From Candidatus Cloacimonadota bacterium (lineage in GTDB: Bacteria; Cloacimonadota; Cloacimonadia; Cloacimonadales; TCS61): a stretch of 12,331 nucleotides of DNA. The notes under the pieces are model-generated. The model was not told where the DNA came from. It did not search any database and was given only the letters and a program-made list of their open reading frames with translations. The stretch spans positions 1-12,331 of the forward strand of contig JAGLWO010000131.1 of NCBI GenBank assembly GCA_023133395.1, written 5' to 3'. A program made the position numbers and the translations under genes. Of this stretch, positions 6,665 through 12,331 are shown piece after piece; within the stretch, counting starts at the first letter, position 1; each line of letters opens with the position of its first letter.

Positions 6665-6983
6665 TTTTCTTCCTGATTCTTTTACTTTTAACTTTATTCT
6701 GTTTCAAAAAGAAAACAATGTCCGAAATTTGAACATTCAGCATAGATTTTATATCTTCCATCAACTGAAATTTTCTCAGGATCAACTCTTGCATCCAGAC
6801 ATTGTTCGTAACAGAGACAAAAAGAACTTTTTTTTCCAGTTTGTGAATGGAAGCTCTTTCCGCTAATATATTCCCAACAAGTTTTTTCCAACCAAAAGCT
6901 ATAGTTACAAAATCTTTATATTCTGGACCAGCAATTTGATAAACAAGATTCTGTAAGACCTTTCCGGTTTGGGTAAAGTCCAT
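6657..6983 (-). CDS. DUF721/DciA-like protein
   Basis: The 108-residue protein matches the DUF721 pattern: a central FGWKKLVGNILAERA (30-44, with the conserved Trp and Val-Gly), then a strand segment KVLFVSVTNNVWMQELIL (52-69, with the second conserved Trp), then a helix with FQLMEDIKSML, and ending in a very basic tail (KVKSKRIRKKNG). DciA proteins of this family load the replicative helicase DnaB in bacteria lacking DnaC or DnaI; whether this member does so is inference from the family. No SD is visible before the ATG at 6981-6983, and 36 nt separate it from the preceding membrane protein gene. It overlaps rpe by 8 nt. The family match is by pattern only, so moderately sure. Confidence 0.78.
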   Translation of the reverse strand: MDFTQTGKVLQNLVYQIAGPEYKDFVTIAFGWKKLVGNILAERASIHKLEKKVLFVSVTNNVWMQELILRKFQLMEDIKSMLNVQISDIVFFLKQNKVKSKRIRKKNG

Positions 6984-7019
6984 AAGATACAGTCTTTTTT
7001 AAACTCTACTTGATGAGTT

Positions 7020-7568
7020 TTATTCTTTTTTTGAATAAAGATTAAATCCCCACCATGAGAAAATAGCAACAGAAACAATTGCCCAGTATGCTGTTCCTAA
7101 TGCATTATAAGCATTTGGGAAAAATTGATCGAGATATGAAGTGGCAAACAAGGCTGGAATTGCAGAAAGTACTATCAGTAAAACATATCCAAGTATCCTT
7201 TTTGTATGTGCACTATTTACCATCGTAACGGCAAAAACTCCCAGTCCGATAATAATTGCTGTTGCGATGAATATAAGAAAGTTAGGAAAAAATGGGAGCT
7301 TAATCTTACCAAGGGCAATAATAGGGCTAAATAAGCCAATAACCAGTAAAACAATTCCAGCAATTTTATGGATTAATGTTATTGTTTTGGGGTTTACCTC
7401 TGTTTTTCTATGATGTTTATTGATATAGACATATACAAGACCAAAGACAATCGTAAAAAAAGCGAGATAAATGATAAATCCAACAACTGGAGCATCAGAT
7501 GAAAATCCTAAGGACCCAAAAGCCAGCAAAAGAATAACCCAACCTGCAATATTAAATATTTTCTTCAA
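7020..7568 (-). CDS. Unknown six-helix membrane protein
   Basis: I do not recognise a family. The 182-residue protein shows six likely membrane segments at about 5-22, 29-50, 65-86, 96-117, 124-143 and 158-177. The loops are short, with a basic loop after helix 2 (NKHHRKTEVNPK, 50-61) and another between helices 4 and 5 (HTKR), which by the positive-inside rule would be cytoplasmic. There is no obvious catalytic or metal-binding motif and no lipobox. The start is a TTG at 7566-7568, supported by a strong AGGGAGG five bases upstream. That SD lies in the 12-nt gap after the rplI stop, so it belongs to the ribosomal gene operon. Function unknown. Confidence 0.85.
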   Translation of the reverse strand: MKKIFNIAGWVILLLAFGSLGFSSDAPVVGFIIYLAFFTIVFGLVYVYINKHHRKTEVNPKTITLIHKIAGIVLLVIGLFSPIIALGKIKLPFFPNFLIFIATAIIIGLGVFAVTMVNSAHTKRILGYVLLIVLSAIPALFATSYLDQFFPNAYNALGTAYWAIVSVAIFSWWGFNLYSKKE

Positions 7569-7580
7569 AATTACCTCCCT

Positions 7581-8033
7581 CTATTCTTGTAATTCCTTTT
7601 CGATTTTAATTTTTATATTTGTTTTAATTTCAGTAGAAAATTCGATTTCAACATCAAAAGTACCAATTTCTTTCAGATGTTTTTCTATATTTACATTAGA
7701 ACTGTGAATTTCAATTTCCATTTTAGCTAAAGCTTTGACAATATCACTTTCAGATACTGAACCAAACAAGTGATCATTCTCGTCTGCTTTTCTAATAAAG
7801 GTAAGTTTAATTTTTTCTAGTTTTTGAGCAAGAGCTTGATATTCACCTTGCATTGCTGTTTTTTCTGCTTCAGCTTGTTTTTTAATTATTTCAATTTTTG
7901 AGATGTTACGTGATGTTGCCGGTATAGCCAAATTTAAGGGGATAAGATAATTCCTTGCATATCCATTTGCTACTTTAACAACTTTTCCAGCTTCACCTAA
8001 TTTTTTTATATCTTTAGCTAAGATTACTTTCAT
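7581..8033 (-). CDS. rplI: Large ribosomal subunit protein bL9
   Basis: bL9 binds domain V of 23S rRNA at the base of the L1 stalk and extends from the 50S surface; it affects frame maintenance. The 150 residues are normal. The N domain has MKVILAKDIKKLGEAG and the signature VVKVANGYARNYLIP (18-32), followed by the long connecting helix (about 42-75) and the C domain with HLFGSVSESDI, where LFGSV is diagnostic. The ATG at 8031-8033 has GGAGG six bases upstream, and that SD lies inside the end of the preceding DUF2232 gene, with a 20-nt overlap of the two frames. Confidence 0.97.
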   Translation of the reverse strand: MKVILAKDIKKLGEAGKVVKVANGYARNYLIPLNLAIPATSRNISKIEIIKKQAEAEKTAMQGEYQALAQKLEKIKLTFIRKADENDHLFGSVSESDIVKALAKMEIEIHSSNVNIEKHLKEIGTFDVEIEFSTEIKTNIKIKIEKELQE

Positions 8034-8883
8034 CAGCTTCCTCCGTAATGCGAATTTTCCTAAAATTAAACCAGATATCCAGTAGTCCCATTAAAACTAC
8101 CAGCATCAAGATAAAATAATTTAACACCATAGAAAAAATCAATAAAAAAAGTAAAAATTTTGATTTTTTAAAAAAATTGCCCCAGTAGAAATCCAGAATA
8201 GATATTCCCTGAATCAAAAATAAAGGTGCTAACATCACCATCATATTAATACCAAATATTTTTGTATTTGGAATTAAGAATAAAACCAAACTCCCGATTA
8301 AGATGTATATCAGGAAAAAAGGTTGTCGTATTTCTTTGTGATTCCATTTAGACATCATTTTTTTGGAAAGGATCAGGGAACCAAAATAAATTGCAAAAAC
8401 AATCGTTACTACCCATATCCCCATATAGAATTTAGAAAAGACATATTTGAAGCTTTCTAAAAGCTCTAAAGCAAGTTCTAGCTGTTCACTGCTGTCCTGA
8501 AATGTTGATGAAAAAAATTCTTTGTATTGTTCAATAACCTGGGTAAAATTTTTAAGGAACATTTTTCCAAAAAGAATATGTCTTAAAATCGCATAAATAA
8601 CATTTAAGAAAAATACTGCGAGTATTGTTCTCAAGTAACTCAATGTTCTAAATAGATTCCCGAAGTAGATAATTGAACTTAAGCCAACACCAATCATTAA
8701 ATCGAAGAAGGTTATTATATCGATGATATTTGCGATAATCAGAATTAATACGACTCCTGCAAACACAGAAAAGAAAATGTATTTTCTATCCTGGTATTTT
8801 CCACTTAACGCTAATATAAAGATCAACCCCCAGAAAGGGGATAATGTTGCGATTAATGCCGAAAGAACTGCTATTAGAAACAC
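8014..8883 (-). CDS. DUF2232/YybS-like multi-pass membrane protein
   Basis: This 289-residue integral membrane protein has about eight hydrophobic segments: around 1-26, 33-56, 60-80, 84-106, 153-171, 190-205, 214-231 and 243-272. A hydrophilic stretch at about 113-148 lies between helices 4 and 5. Its size, topology and place between rpsR and rplI match DUF2232 (YybS-like) proteins that I recall at this locus in several phyla; the call depends strongly on context. The function of that family is not established to my knowledge. The start must be the GTG at 8881-8883, because the rpsR stop codon lies in the same frame two codons upstream. No SD is visible, so translation probably depends on ribosomes finishing rpsR. 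The C-terminal end overlaps rplI by 20 nt. Confidence 0.8.
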   Translation of the reverse strand: MFLIAVLSALIATLSPFWGLIFILALSGKYQDRKYIFFSVFAGVVLILIIANIIDIITFFDLMIGVGLSSIIYFGNLFRTLSYLRTILAVFFLNVIYAILRHILFGKMFLKNFTQVIEQYKEFFSSTFQDSSEQLELALELLESFKYVFSKFYMGIWVVTIVFAIYFGSLILSKKMMSKWNHKEIRQPFFLIYILIGSLVLFLIPNTKIFGINMMVMLAPLFLIQGISILDFYWGNFFKKSKFLLFLLIFSMVLNYFILMLVVLMGLLDIWFNFRKIRITEEADESNLS

Positions 8884-8886
8884 AAC

Positions 8887-9264
8887 TTAATGTCTATCTG
8901 TATATGGAATAAGTGCCATCTGACGTGCTTTCTTTATTTCAGTAGCTAATTTTCTCTGATGTTTTGCACAGGTGCCTGTAAAACGGCGAGGAGATATTTT
9001 ACCACTTTCTGAGATGAATCTTTTCATTAAACCCACATCTTTGTAATCGATAACTGCATCTTTATTTTTACAAAAGAAACATACTCTCTTTTTAAAGAAA
9101 AAATTTCTCCTTGGAGAAAATTGAGATCTATCTCTTCCAGGTCTATTTCTTTCATGTGTAGTTCTTGCAGGTGTAGTTTTTTCAGATGCTTTCTCTTCTT
9201 TTATTTCTTCTTGCTTTTCGTTTTTAGTTTCTTCTATTTCTTTTTTTTCTATTTTTTCTTCCAT
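8887..9264 (-). CDS. rpsR: Small ribosomal subunit protein bS18, Cys-containing form with charged N-terminal extension
   Basis: bS18 pairs with bS6 on the 30S platform. Residues from about 55 form a full bS18: RVCFFCKNK (60-68), IDYKDVGLMKRFISESGKISPRR (72-94), TGTCAKHQRKLATEIKKAR (96-114) and ALIPY. Cys62, Cys65 and Cys99 plus nearby His102 suggest the zinc-binding (C+) version. The first 50 or so residues are an added Glu/Lys-rich segment (EEKIEKKEIEE and on), then Arg/Pro-rich; typical bS18 has only 75-90 residues. I chose the ATG at 9262-9264 because GAGGAG stands six bases before it. A farther in-frame ATG at 9315 would overlap ssb and has no SD. Confidence 0.95.
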   Translation of the reverse strand: MEEKIEKKEIEETKNEKQEEIKEEKASEKTTPARTTHERNRPGRDRSQFSPRRNFFFKKRVCFFCKNKDAVIDYKDVGLMKRFISESGKISPRRFTGTCAKHQRKLATEIKKARQMALIPYTDRH

Positions 9265-9280
9265 TAGTTTCTCCTCAAGT

Positions 9281-9721
9281 TTAGAATGGCACATCGTCAT
9301 CAGTAACGTTGGCATCAGGTGTTTCAGTTTCCTTTTTGGGTTCTGGTTGTTCTTCTAATTCTTCTGTGGCGAAACTAGATTTTTCCAGGAAGGAAATTTT
9401 ATTTGCTACGATTTCTGTAACCTTGCGATTCTGGTTGTTGCTATCAACATAAGAACGGGTTCGTATATAACCCTCGACCAGTACGGGACTACCTTTACGA
9501 AGGTATTCAGCACATTGTTCACCTCGTTTGCTCCAGACAGTAATATCAATATAGCTTGTATCCTGCATCCATTCTCCATTTTTCTGGTAACTGCGGTCAA
9601 AAGCAATAGGTAACTTGGCAACAGGTGTTCCGTTTGGAAGATATCTTAAATCGACATCTCGAGTTAGTCTTCCACTAATAATAACTGTATTGATTCTTGG
9701 AAATCTCAGTTCACTTGCCAT
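9281..9721 (-). CDS. ssb: Single-stranded DNA-binding protein SSB
   Basis: SSB coats single-stranded DNA during replication, repair and recombination. The 146-residue protein has the OB fold at about 8-113: NTVIISGRLTRDVDLRYLPNG, then VAKLPIAFDRSY, the aromatic-containing WMQDTSYIDITVW, GSPVLVEGYIRTRSY and KVTEIVANKISFL. A short disordered linker rich in Glu and Pro follows, and the acidic tip DDDVPF at the end is the docking site for partner proteins. The ATG at 9719-9721 follows GAGGAG at seven bases. The order rpsF-ssb-rpsR is conserved across most bacteria. Confidence 0.98.
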   Translation of the reverse strand: MASELRFPRINTVIISGRLTRDVDLRYLPNGTPVAKLPIAFDRSYQKNGEWMQDTSYIDITVWSKRGEQCAEYLRKGSPVLVEGYIRTRSYVDSNNQNRKVTEIVANKISFLEKSSFATEELEEQPEPKKETETPDANVTDDDVPF

Positions 9722-9737
9722 AATATTTCTCCTCTTG

Positions 9738-10022
9738 TTATTTAGCCAAAATATTGTATCTGATTAAATTTTCGTTAAGTTTGTAAAGCCGCTCCAGTTC
9801 TGAAATCTTTAGGGCGTTAAAATTGAAATGGTTTATAAAATAGTATCCTTCGGTAAAATTCTGGATAGTATAAGCAAGACTTTTTTTACCCCATTCTTCG
9901 GAGTTAAGTAGTTTACCACCCTTTTTTTTGATGAATGAATGGACTTTTTCGTTTTCTTTCTTTGCATCTTCGTCTTTAAGTGAAGGTGCGATCACAATCA
10001 TGCTTTCGTACTTTTTCAGCAC
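9738..10022 (-). CDS. rpsF: Small ribosomal subunit protein bS6
   Basis: bS6 binds as a heterodimer with bS18 to the 16S central domain. The 94 residues show the family pattern: KYESMIVIAPSL at the start, KGGKLLNSEEWGKKSLAYTI (34-53), then GYYFINHFNF (59-68) and a final helix followed by LNENLIRYNILAK. It starts at a GTG (10020-10022), preceded by AAAGGAGG four bases upstream, in the 19-nt gap after pth. The protein ends without the long acidic tail known from E. coli. No structured S6:S18-binding leader fits in the short upstream gap. Confidence 0.96.
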   Translation of the reverse strand: MLKKYESMIVIAPSLKDEDAKKENEKVHSFIKKKGGKLLNSEEWGKKSLAYTIQNFTEGYYFINHFNFNALKISELERLYKLNENLIRYNILAK

Positions 10023-10041
10023 TATTCCTCCTTTGGTCTTT

Positions 10042-10623
10042 TTATTGATCCTGAGAATTAGTAATTTTCTCAGAATAGGATATTTTCAATTTACTGTATT
10101 GATCTACCATATGGTCAAAATCAAATTTTACATATTTTTCCAGCAGATTTTCAGAAAATCCAAAGACTTTATGTAAAATTTCTTTTTCATCTTTAGAAAA
10201 ATCAGAGAGCACGTAATCAGAAAGACCTTCATAAACTGCAATTCCAACTCCGATTCTGAATCTTTGAAATTTGTCTGTTCCAAGGGCATCTACAATGGAG
10301 GCTATTCCGTTGTGTCCACCGGAACCACCTTCTCTTCTTAGCCTGATCTCTCCAAGAGGGAGATTAATATCATCAACGATAACCAGAATATCATCGATGT
10401 GATATTTAGTTATAATTGATGTTACTGCAGCACCACTTCTATTCATATATGTTCTGGGTTTGATAAAAATAATTTCATCCAATATTGCAAAAAAGTATTT
10501 TAATTTTTTTTTAAATTTAAAACCTTTATTTTCTGCATATTGGTCCAAGAGTAAAAATCCTACGTTATGTTTGTTATTATAATATTTTTCTCCCGGATTG
10601 CCAAGCCCGACTACTAATCTCAT
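10042..10623 (-). CDS. pth: Peptidyl-tRNA hydrolase
   Basis: Pth cleaves peptidyl-tRNA released from stalled ribosomes and recycles tRNA. The 193-residue protein contains VVGLGNPGEKY (4-14), KHNVGF with catalytic His19, PRTYMNRSG (56-64), VDDINLPLGEIRLR (83-96) and the GGSGGHNG loop (99-106). By alignment to the E. coli enzyme, Asn9, His19, Asn61, Asp84 and Asn105 fill the active-site positions. The start overlaps the rplY stop as ATGA and lacks an SD, which suggests coupled translation. The prs-rplY-pth order is common in bacteria. Confidence 0.98.
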   Translation of the reverse strand: MRLVVGLGNPGEKYYNNKHNVGFLLLDQYAENKGFKFKKKLKYFFAILDEIIFIKPRTYMNRSGAAVTSIITKYHIDDILVIVDDINLPLGEIRLRREGGSGGHNGIASIVDALGTDKFQRFRIGVGIAVYEGLSDYVLSDFSKDEKEILHKVFGFSENLLEKYVKFDFDHMVDQYSKLKISYSEKITNSQDQ

Positions 10624-11303
10624 TTTTCAGAAGTTTTTTCAGGAGTTTTTTGAGTTTCTTCTTCTTGTTCTTCAGCAGCTTCCGCTTCTTCAGCTCCTTC
10701 TTCGCCTTCTACTTCTTCTTCTACTTCTTCTTCAACTTCAATGATTTCTTCTTTCCTTGGTGCACGTACAGCAACCAGTGTAGTTATATCGGACATATTT
10801 GTATCAACATTTTCTGGCATCTCAATATCTGCGAAGTGAATTGAATCTCCAATTTCAAGATTTGAAACATCTACTTTGATTTCTTCAGGAATATCTTTTG
10901 GAAGGCATGATATTTCTATTTTTCTGTGGAGTATTTCTAAAAGACCACCTTCCTGAGTTCCTAAAGCTTCACCAGTATAATTGATTGGAATTTCCAGTGT
11001 AATTTTTTTACCTTTGTGAAGCTCAACAAAATCTATATGAGTAAATTCCCTGGTCACAGGGTGAATCTGTTTCTCTTTAATAAGTGTTGTATAACTTTTT
11101 CCGTTTACTTTAATTTCAAAAAAAGCAACCTCACCTAGAGATTTTTTATAGTTTTTCAGGAAAGGGATTTTTTGCAATAATATCTTTGTTCCTTCTTTAC
11201 CTTCACCATAAATAATTGCCGGTATATATCCTTGATTACGAAATTTATTTAGATCAGATCTTTTTCCCTTATCTCGTAATTGTGCTTCGATTTTTATATT
11301 CAT
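10620..11303 (-). CDS. rplY: Large ribosomal subunit protein bL25 (CTC type) with acidic tail
   Basis: This is the long, two-domain CTC form of bL25, which binds 5S rRNA. The N-terminal 5S-binding domain (about 1-95) has LNKFRNQGYIPAIIYG (18-33), LIKEKQIHPVTREFTHIDF (74-92) and then the beta-rich C domain (about 97-183) with IPINYTGEALGTQEGG and LEIGDSIHFADI. A tail of about 43 residues (185-227) is almost pure Glu with some Ala and Val and ends in a Lys/Thr/Glu segment. Acidic tails are known in CTC-type proteins, so the tail is expected in kind. The ATG at 11301-11303 follows GGAGG at about five bases. Confidence 0.96.
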   Translation of the reverse strand: MNIKIEAQLRDKGKRSDLNKFRNQGYIPAIIYGEGKEGTKILLQKIPFLKNYKKSLGEVAFFEIKVNGKSYTTLIKEKQIHPVTREFTHIDFVELHKGKKITLEIPINYTGEALGTQEGGLLEILHRKIEISCLPKDIPEEIKVDVSNLEIGDSIHFADIEMPENVDTNMSDITTLVAVRAPRKEEIIEVEEEVEEEVEGEEGAEEAEAAEEQEEETQKTPEKTSEK

Positions 11304-11342
11304 TACTTCCTCCGTTGAAATCCCACTTAATGGGTAAGTGCT

Positions 11343-12290
11343 CTATCTAAATAAGATGCTTAATGACTCCTCAATGTGTATTTTTTTTATTGCTATAGCA
11401 AGAAGTTCTGCTATGGAAAGCTGAACTATTTTTTTACATTTCTTTTTTTCCTCAGAGAGAGGAATAGAATTAGTAATAAATAGTCTTTCTATTGGAGATT
11501 TTTCCAATTTTTGAATTGCATTTCCAGAAAGAATGCCATGTGCGCAGGCAGCGTAAACCTTGTTTGCACCTTGTTCAAGTAGAACTCTTGACATTTTGCA
11601 TAAACTTCCGCCAGTATCAATAATATCATCGAATAAAATTGCATTTTTTCCTTCAACTTCACCAATGATATTTAGAATTTCAGACTTATCATCATTACCT
11701 GTTCTGCGTTTATCACCAATTGCTATGGCGCAGTTCAATCTTTTTGCTAAAGCCCGCGCTCTGGCAGTACCGCCTGTATCTGGAGAAACAACAACAGTAT
11801 TTGATAAATCAAGGTTAGTTCTGAAATACCTGACGAATATCGGCATTGAATAAAGATGATCAACTGGAATATTAAAAAAACCCTGAATCTGGTCGGAATG
11901 AAGATCCATAGCCACAATCCTGCTCGCACCTGCTGTAGTTATCAGGTCAGCAATAAGTTTTGCAGTAATTGGAACACCTGTCTGATCTTTCTTATCAGAT
12001 CTAGCATATCCGAAGATCGGTATTACGCAGTTGATTCTCTGTGCGGAAGCTCGCTTTAAAGCATCTATCATAATTAACAACTCCATCATATTATCATTAA
12101 CTGGATAACATGTGGGTTGAATTATGTATGTATCAACTCCGCGAACATTTTCATTAATTTTAACGAAAGTGTTATCGTTAGAGAATTTAAATACTTCAGC
12201 ATCCCCTAAAGGGATACCTGCGTATTTTGCTACTTCTTTTGCTAATTCTACGTTGGCGTTCCCAGTAAAAATTTTTAGCTTTGAGAACAT
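11343..12290 (-). CDS. prs: Ribose-phosphate pyrophosphokinase (PRPP synthetase)
   Basis: Prs makes phosphoribosyl pyrophosphate from ribose 5-phosphate and ATP for nucleotide, His, Trp and NAD synthesis. The 315 residues are the normal length. Visible motifs are FTGNANVELA (8-17), QPTCYPVNDNMMELL (58-72), IFGYARSDKK (92-101) with PITAKLIADL, DLHSDQIQGFF with catalytic-site His131 (129-139), SPDTGGTARA (169-178), DKRR (193-196) and the PRPP loop FDDIIDTGGSL (220-230). The flexible loop after GYAR reads SDKKDQTGV where the E. coli enzyme has QDRRVRSARV, a form I recall from other phyla. An in-frame stop two codons before the ATG (12288-12290) fixes the start; no good SD is seen. It begins 7 nt after an upstream gene ends. 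Confidence 0.98.
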   Translation of the reverse strand: MFSKLKIFTGNANVELAKEVAKYAGIPLGDAEVFKFSNDNTFVKINENVRGVDTYIIQPTCYPVNDNMMELLIMIDALKRASAQRINCVIPIFGYARSDKKDQTGVPITAKLIADLITTAGASRIVAMDLHSDQIQGFFNIPVDHLYSMPIFVRYFRTNLDLSNTVVVSPDTGGTARARALAKRLNCAIAIGDKRRTGNDDKSEILNIIGEVEGKNAILFDDIIDTGGSLCKMSRVLLEQGANKVYAACAHGILSGNAIQKLEKSPIERLFITNSIPLSEEKKKCKKIVQLSIAELLAIAIKKIHIEESLSILFR

Positions 12291-12297
12291 ATTTTAC

Positions 12298-12331
12298 TTA
12301 TTCTTCTGTTTTTTCTTCTGTTTTCTCTTCT
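12298..12331 (-). CDS. C-terminal end of an upstream gene, Glu/Lys/Thr-rich tail (partial)
   Basis: From the right edge a minus-strand frame reads EEKTEEKTEE and then a TAA at 12298-12300, 7 nt before the prs start. The repeating charged pattern matches the low-complexity tails seen on other proteins of this operon, and close spacing to prs fits an operon. Only ten codons are visible, so identity cannot be told from sequence. The gene before prs is often glmU or spoVG in other bacteria, and a spoVG product with an acidic tail would fit; that is a guess. Confidence 0.5.
   Translation of the reverse strand, partial: EEKTEEKTEE

Noticed and set aside
7001..7032. AAACTC/GAGTTT hairpin followed on the plus strand by a T-rich stretch
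   Set aside because: It is oriented as a terminator only for the plus strand, where no gene exists. On the minus strand it is followed by A residues, and the stem has only six weak pairs.
7141..7707. Plus-strand open frames antisense to the membrane protein and rplI
   Set aside because: They mirror the codon pattern of the minus-strand genes, lack SD sequences and show no recognisable protein features.
9265..9315. Longer rpsR starting at the ATG at 9313-9315
   Set aside because: It would overlap the end of ssb, has no SD, and the added residues (MPTLLMTMCH and on) resemble nothing in bS18; the ATG at 9264 has GAGGAG with good spacing.
10023..10041. S6:S18-binding leader before rpsF
   Set aside because: Only 19 nt separate pth and rpsF, mostly SD; no bulged stem with the expected CCG motif can be seen.
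11322..11340. Small overlapping hairpins between prs and rplY
   Set aside because: The stems are four to six pairs in a 39-nt gap, cannot form together, and lack a T tract; likely chance.
1..12331. Mobile element, prophage, defence or toxin-antitoxin system
   Set aside because: No transposase, integrase, nuclease, toxin or terminal inverted repeats with target duplication are visible; nearly all sequence is explained by conserved housekeeping genes.

Overview
This is an AT-rich bacterial window made almost entirely of housekeeping genes. Nineteen minus-strand genes (one only a fragment) run from the right edge down to about position 1613. They meet one plus-strand gene, a sensor histidine kinase cut by the left edge, at a shared bidirectional terminator. 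Gene content, Shine-Dalgarno (SD) sequences of the AGGAGG type and normal use of TGA as a stop point to a free-living bacterium with the standard code. The TrmD carries GHYK and LLGCP variants like those I recall from Bacteroidota. It is followed by a TrmD-associated SPOUT methyltransferase that I associate with several other deep phyla. Together with the low GC this makes a member of the FCB group, for example Cloacimonadota, my best guess, but only a moderate one.

Layout, in the direction of minus-strand transcription (right to left). (1) The tail of an unidentified gene, then prs, rplY (bL25, CTC type), pth, rpsF, ssb, rpsR, a DUF2232-like membrane protein, rplI, an unknown six-helix membrane protein, a DUF721/DciA-like gene, rpe and ffh. 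Gaps are 0-40 nt or the genes overlap, so this looks like one long transcription unit. (2) A 135-nt gap with a possible promoter. (3) rpsP, khpA, rimM, trmD, a 117-nt gap with inverted repeats, a SPOUT methyltransferase, and rplS. The unit ends in a strong hairpin with T tracts on both sides. (4) A roughly 175-nt gene-free stretch with several perfect inverted repeats, then the convergent PAS-GAF-HisKA_2-HATPase kinase.

Functionally the cluster joins PRPP supply and pentose phosphate metabolism (prs, rpe), ribosomal proteins (bL25, bS6, bS18, bL9, bS16, bL19), 16S rRNA maturation (rimM), tRNA recycling and modification (pth, trmD), membrane protein targeting (ffh) and DNA replication (ssb, DUF721). 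Translational coupling is common: ATGA overlaps at rplY/pth and rimM/trmD, TAA-ATG abutment at khpA/rimM, and overlaps of 8 and 20 nt at DUF721/rpe and DUF2232/rplI.

I found no tRNA, rRNA, CRISPR array, insertion sequence, prophage or defence system. The most notable points are the long charged low-complexity extensions on several proteins, a structured gap inside the trmD operon, an uncharacterised membrane protein among ribosomal genes, and the linkage of two normally separate conserved clusters. I do not see a clearly new biological system here.
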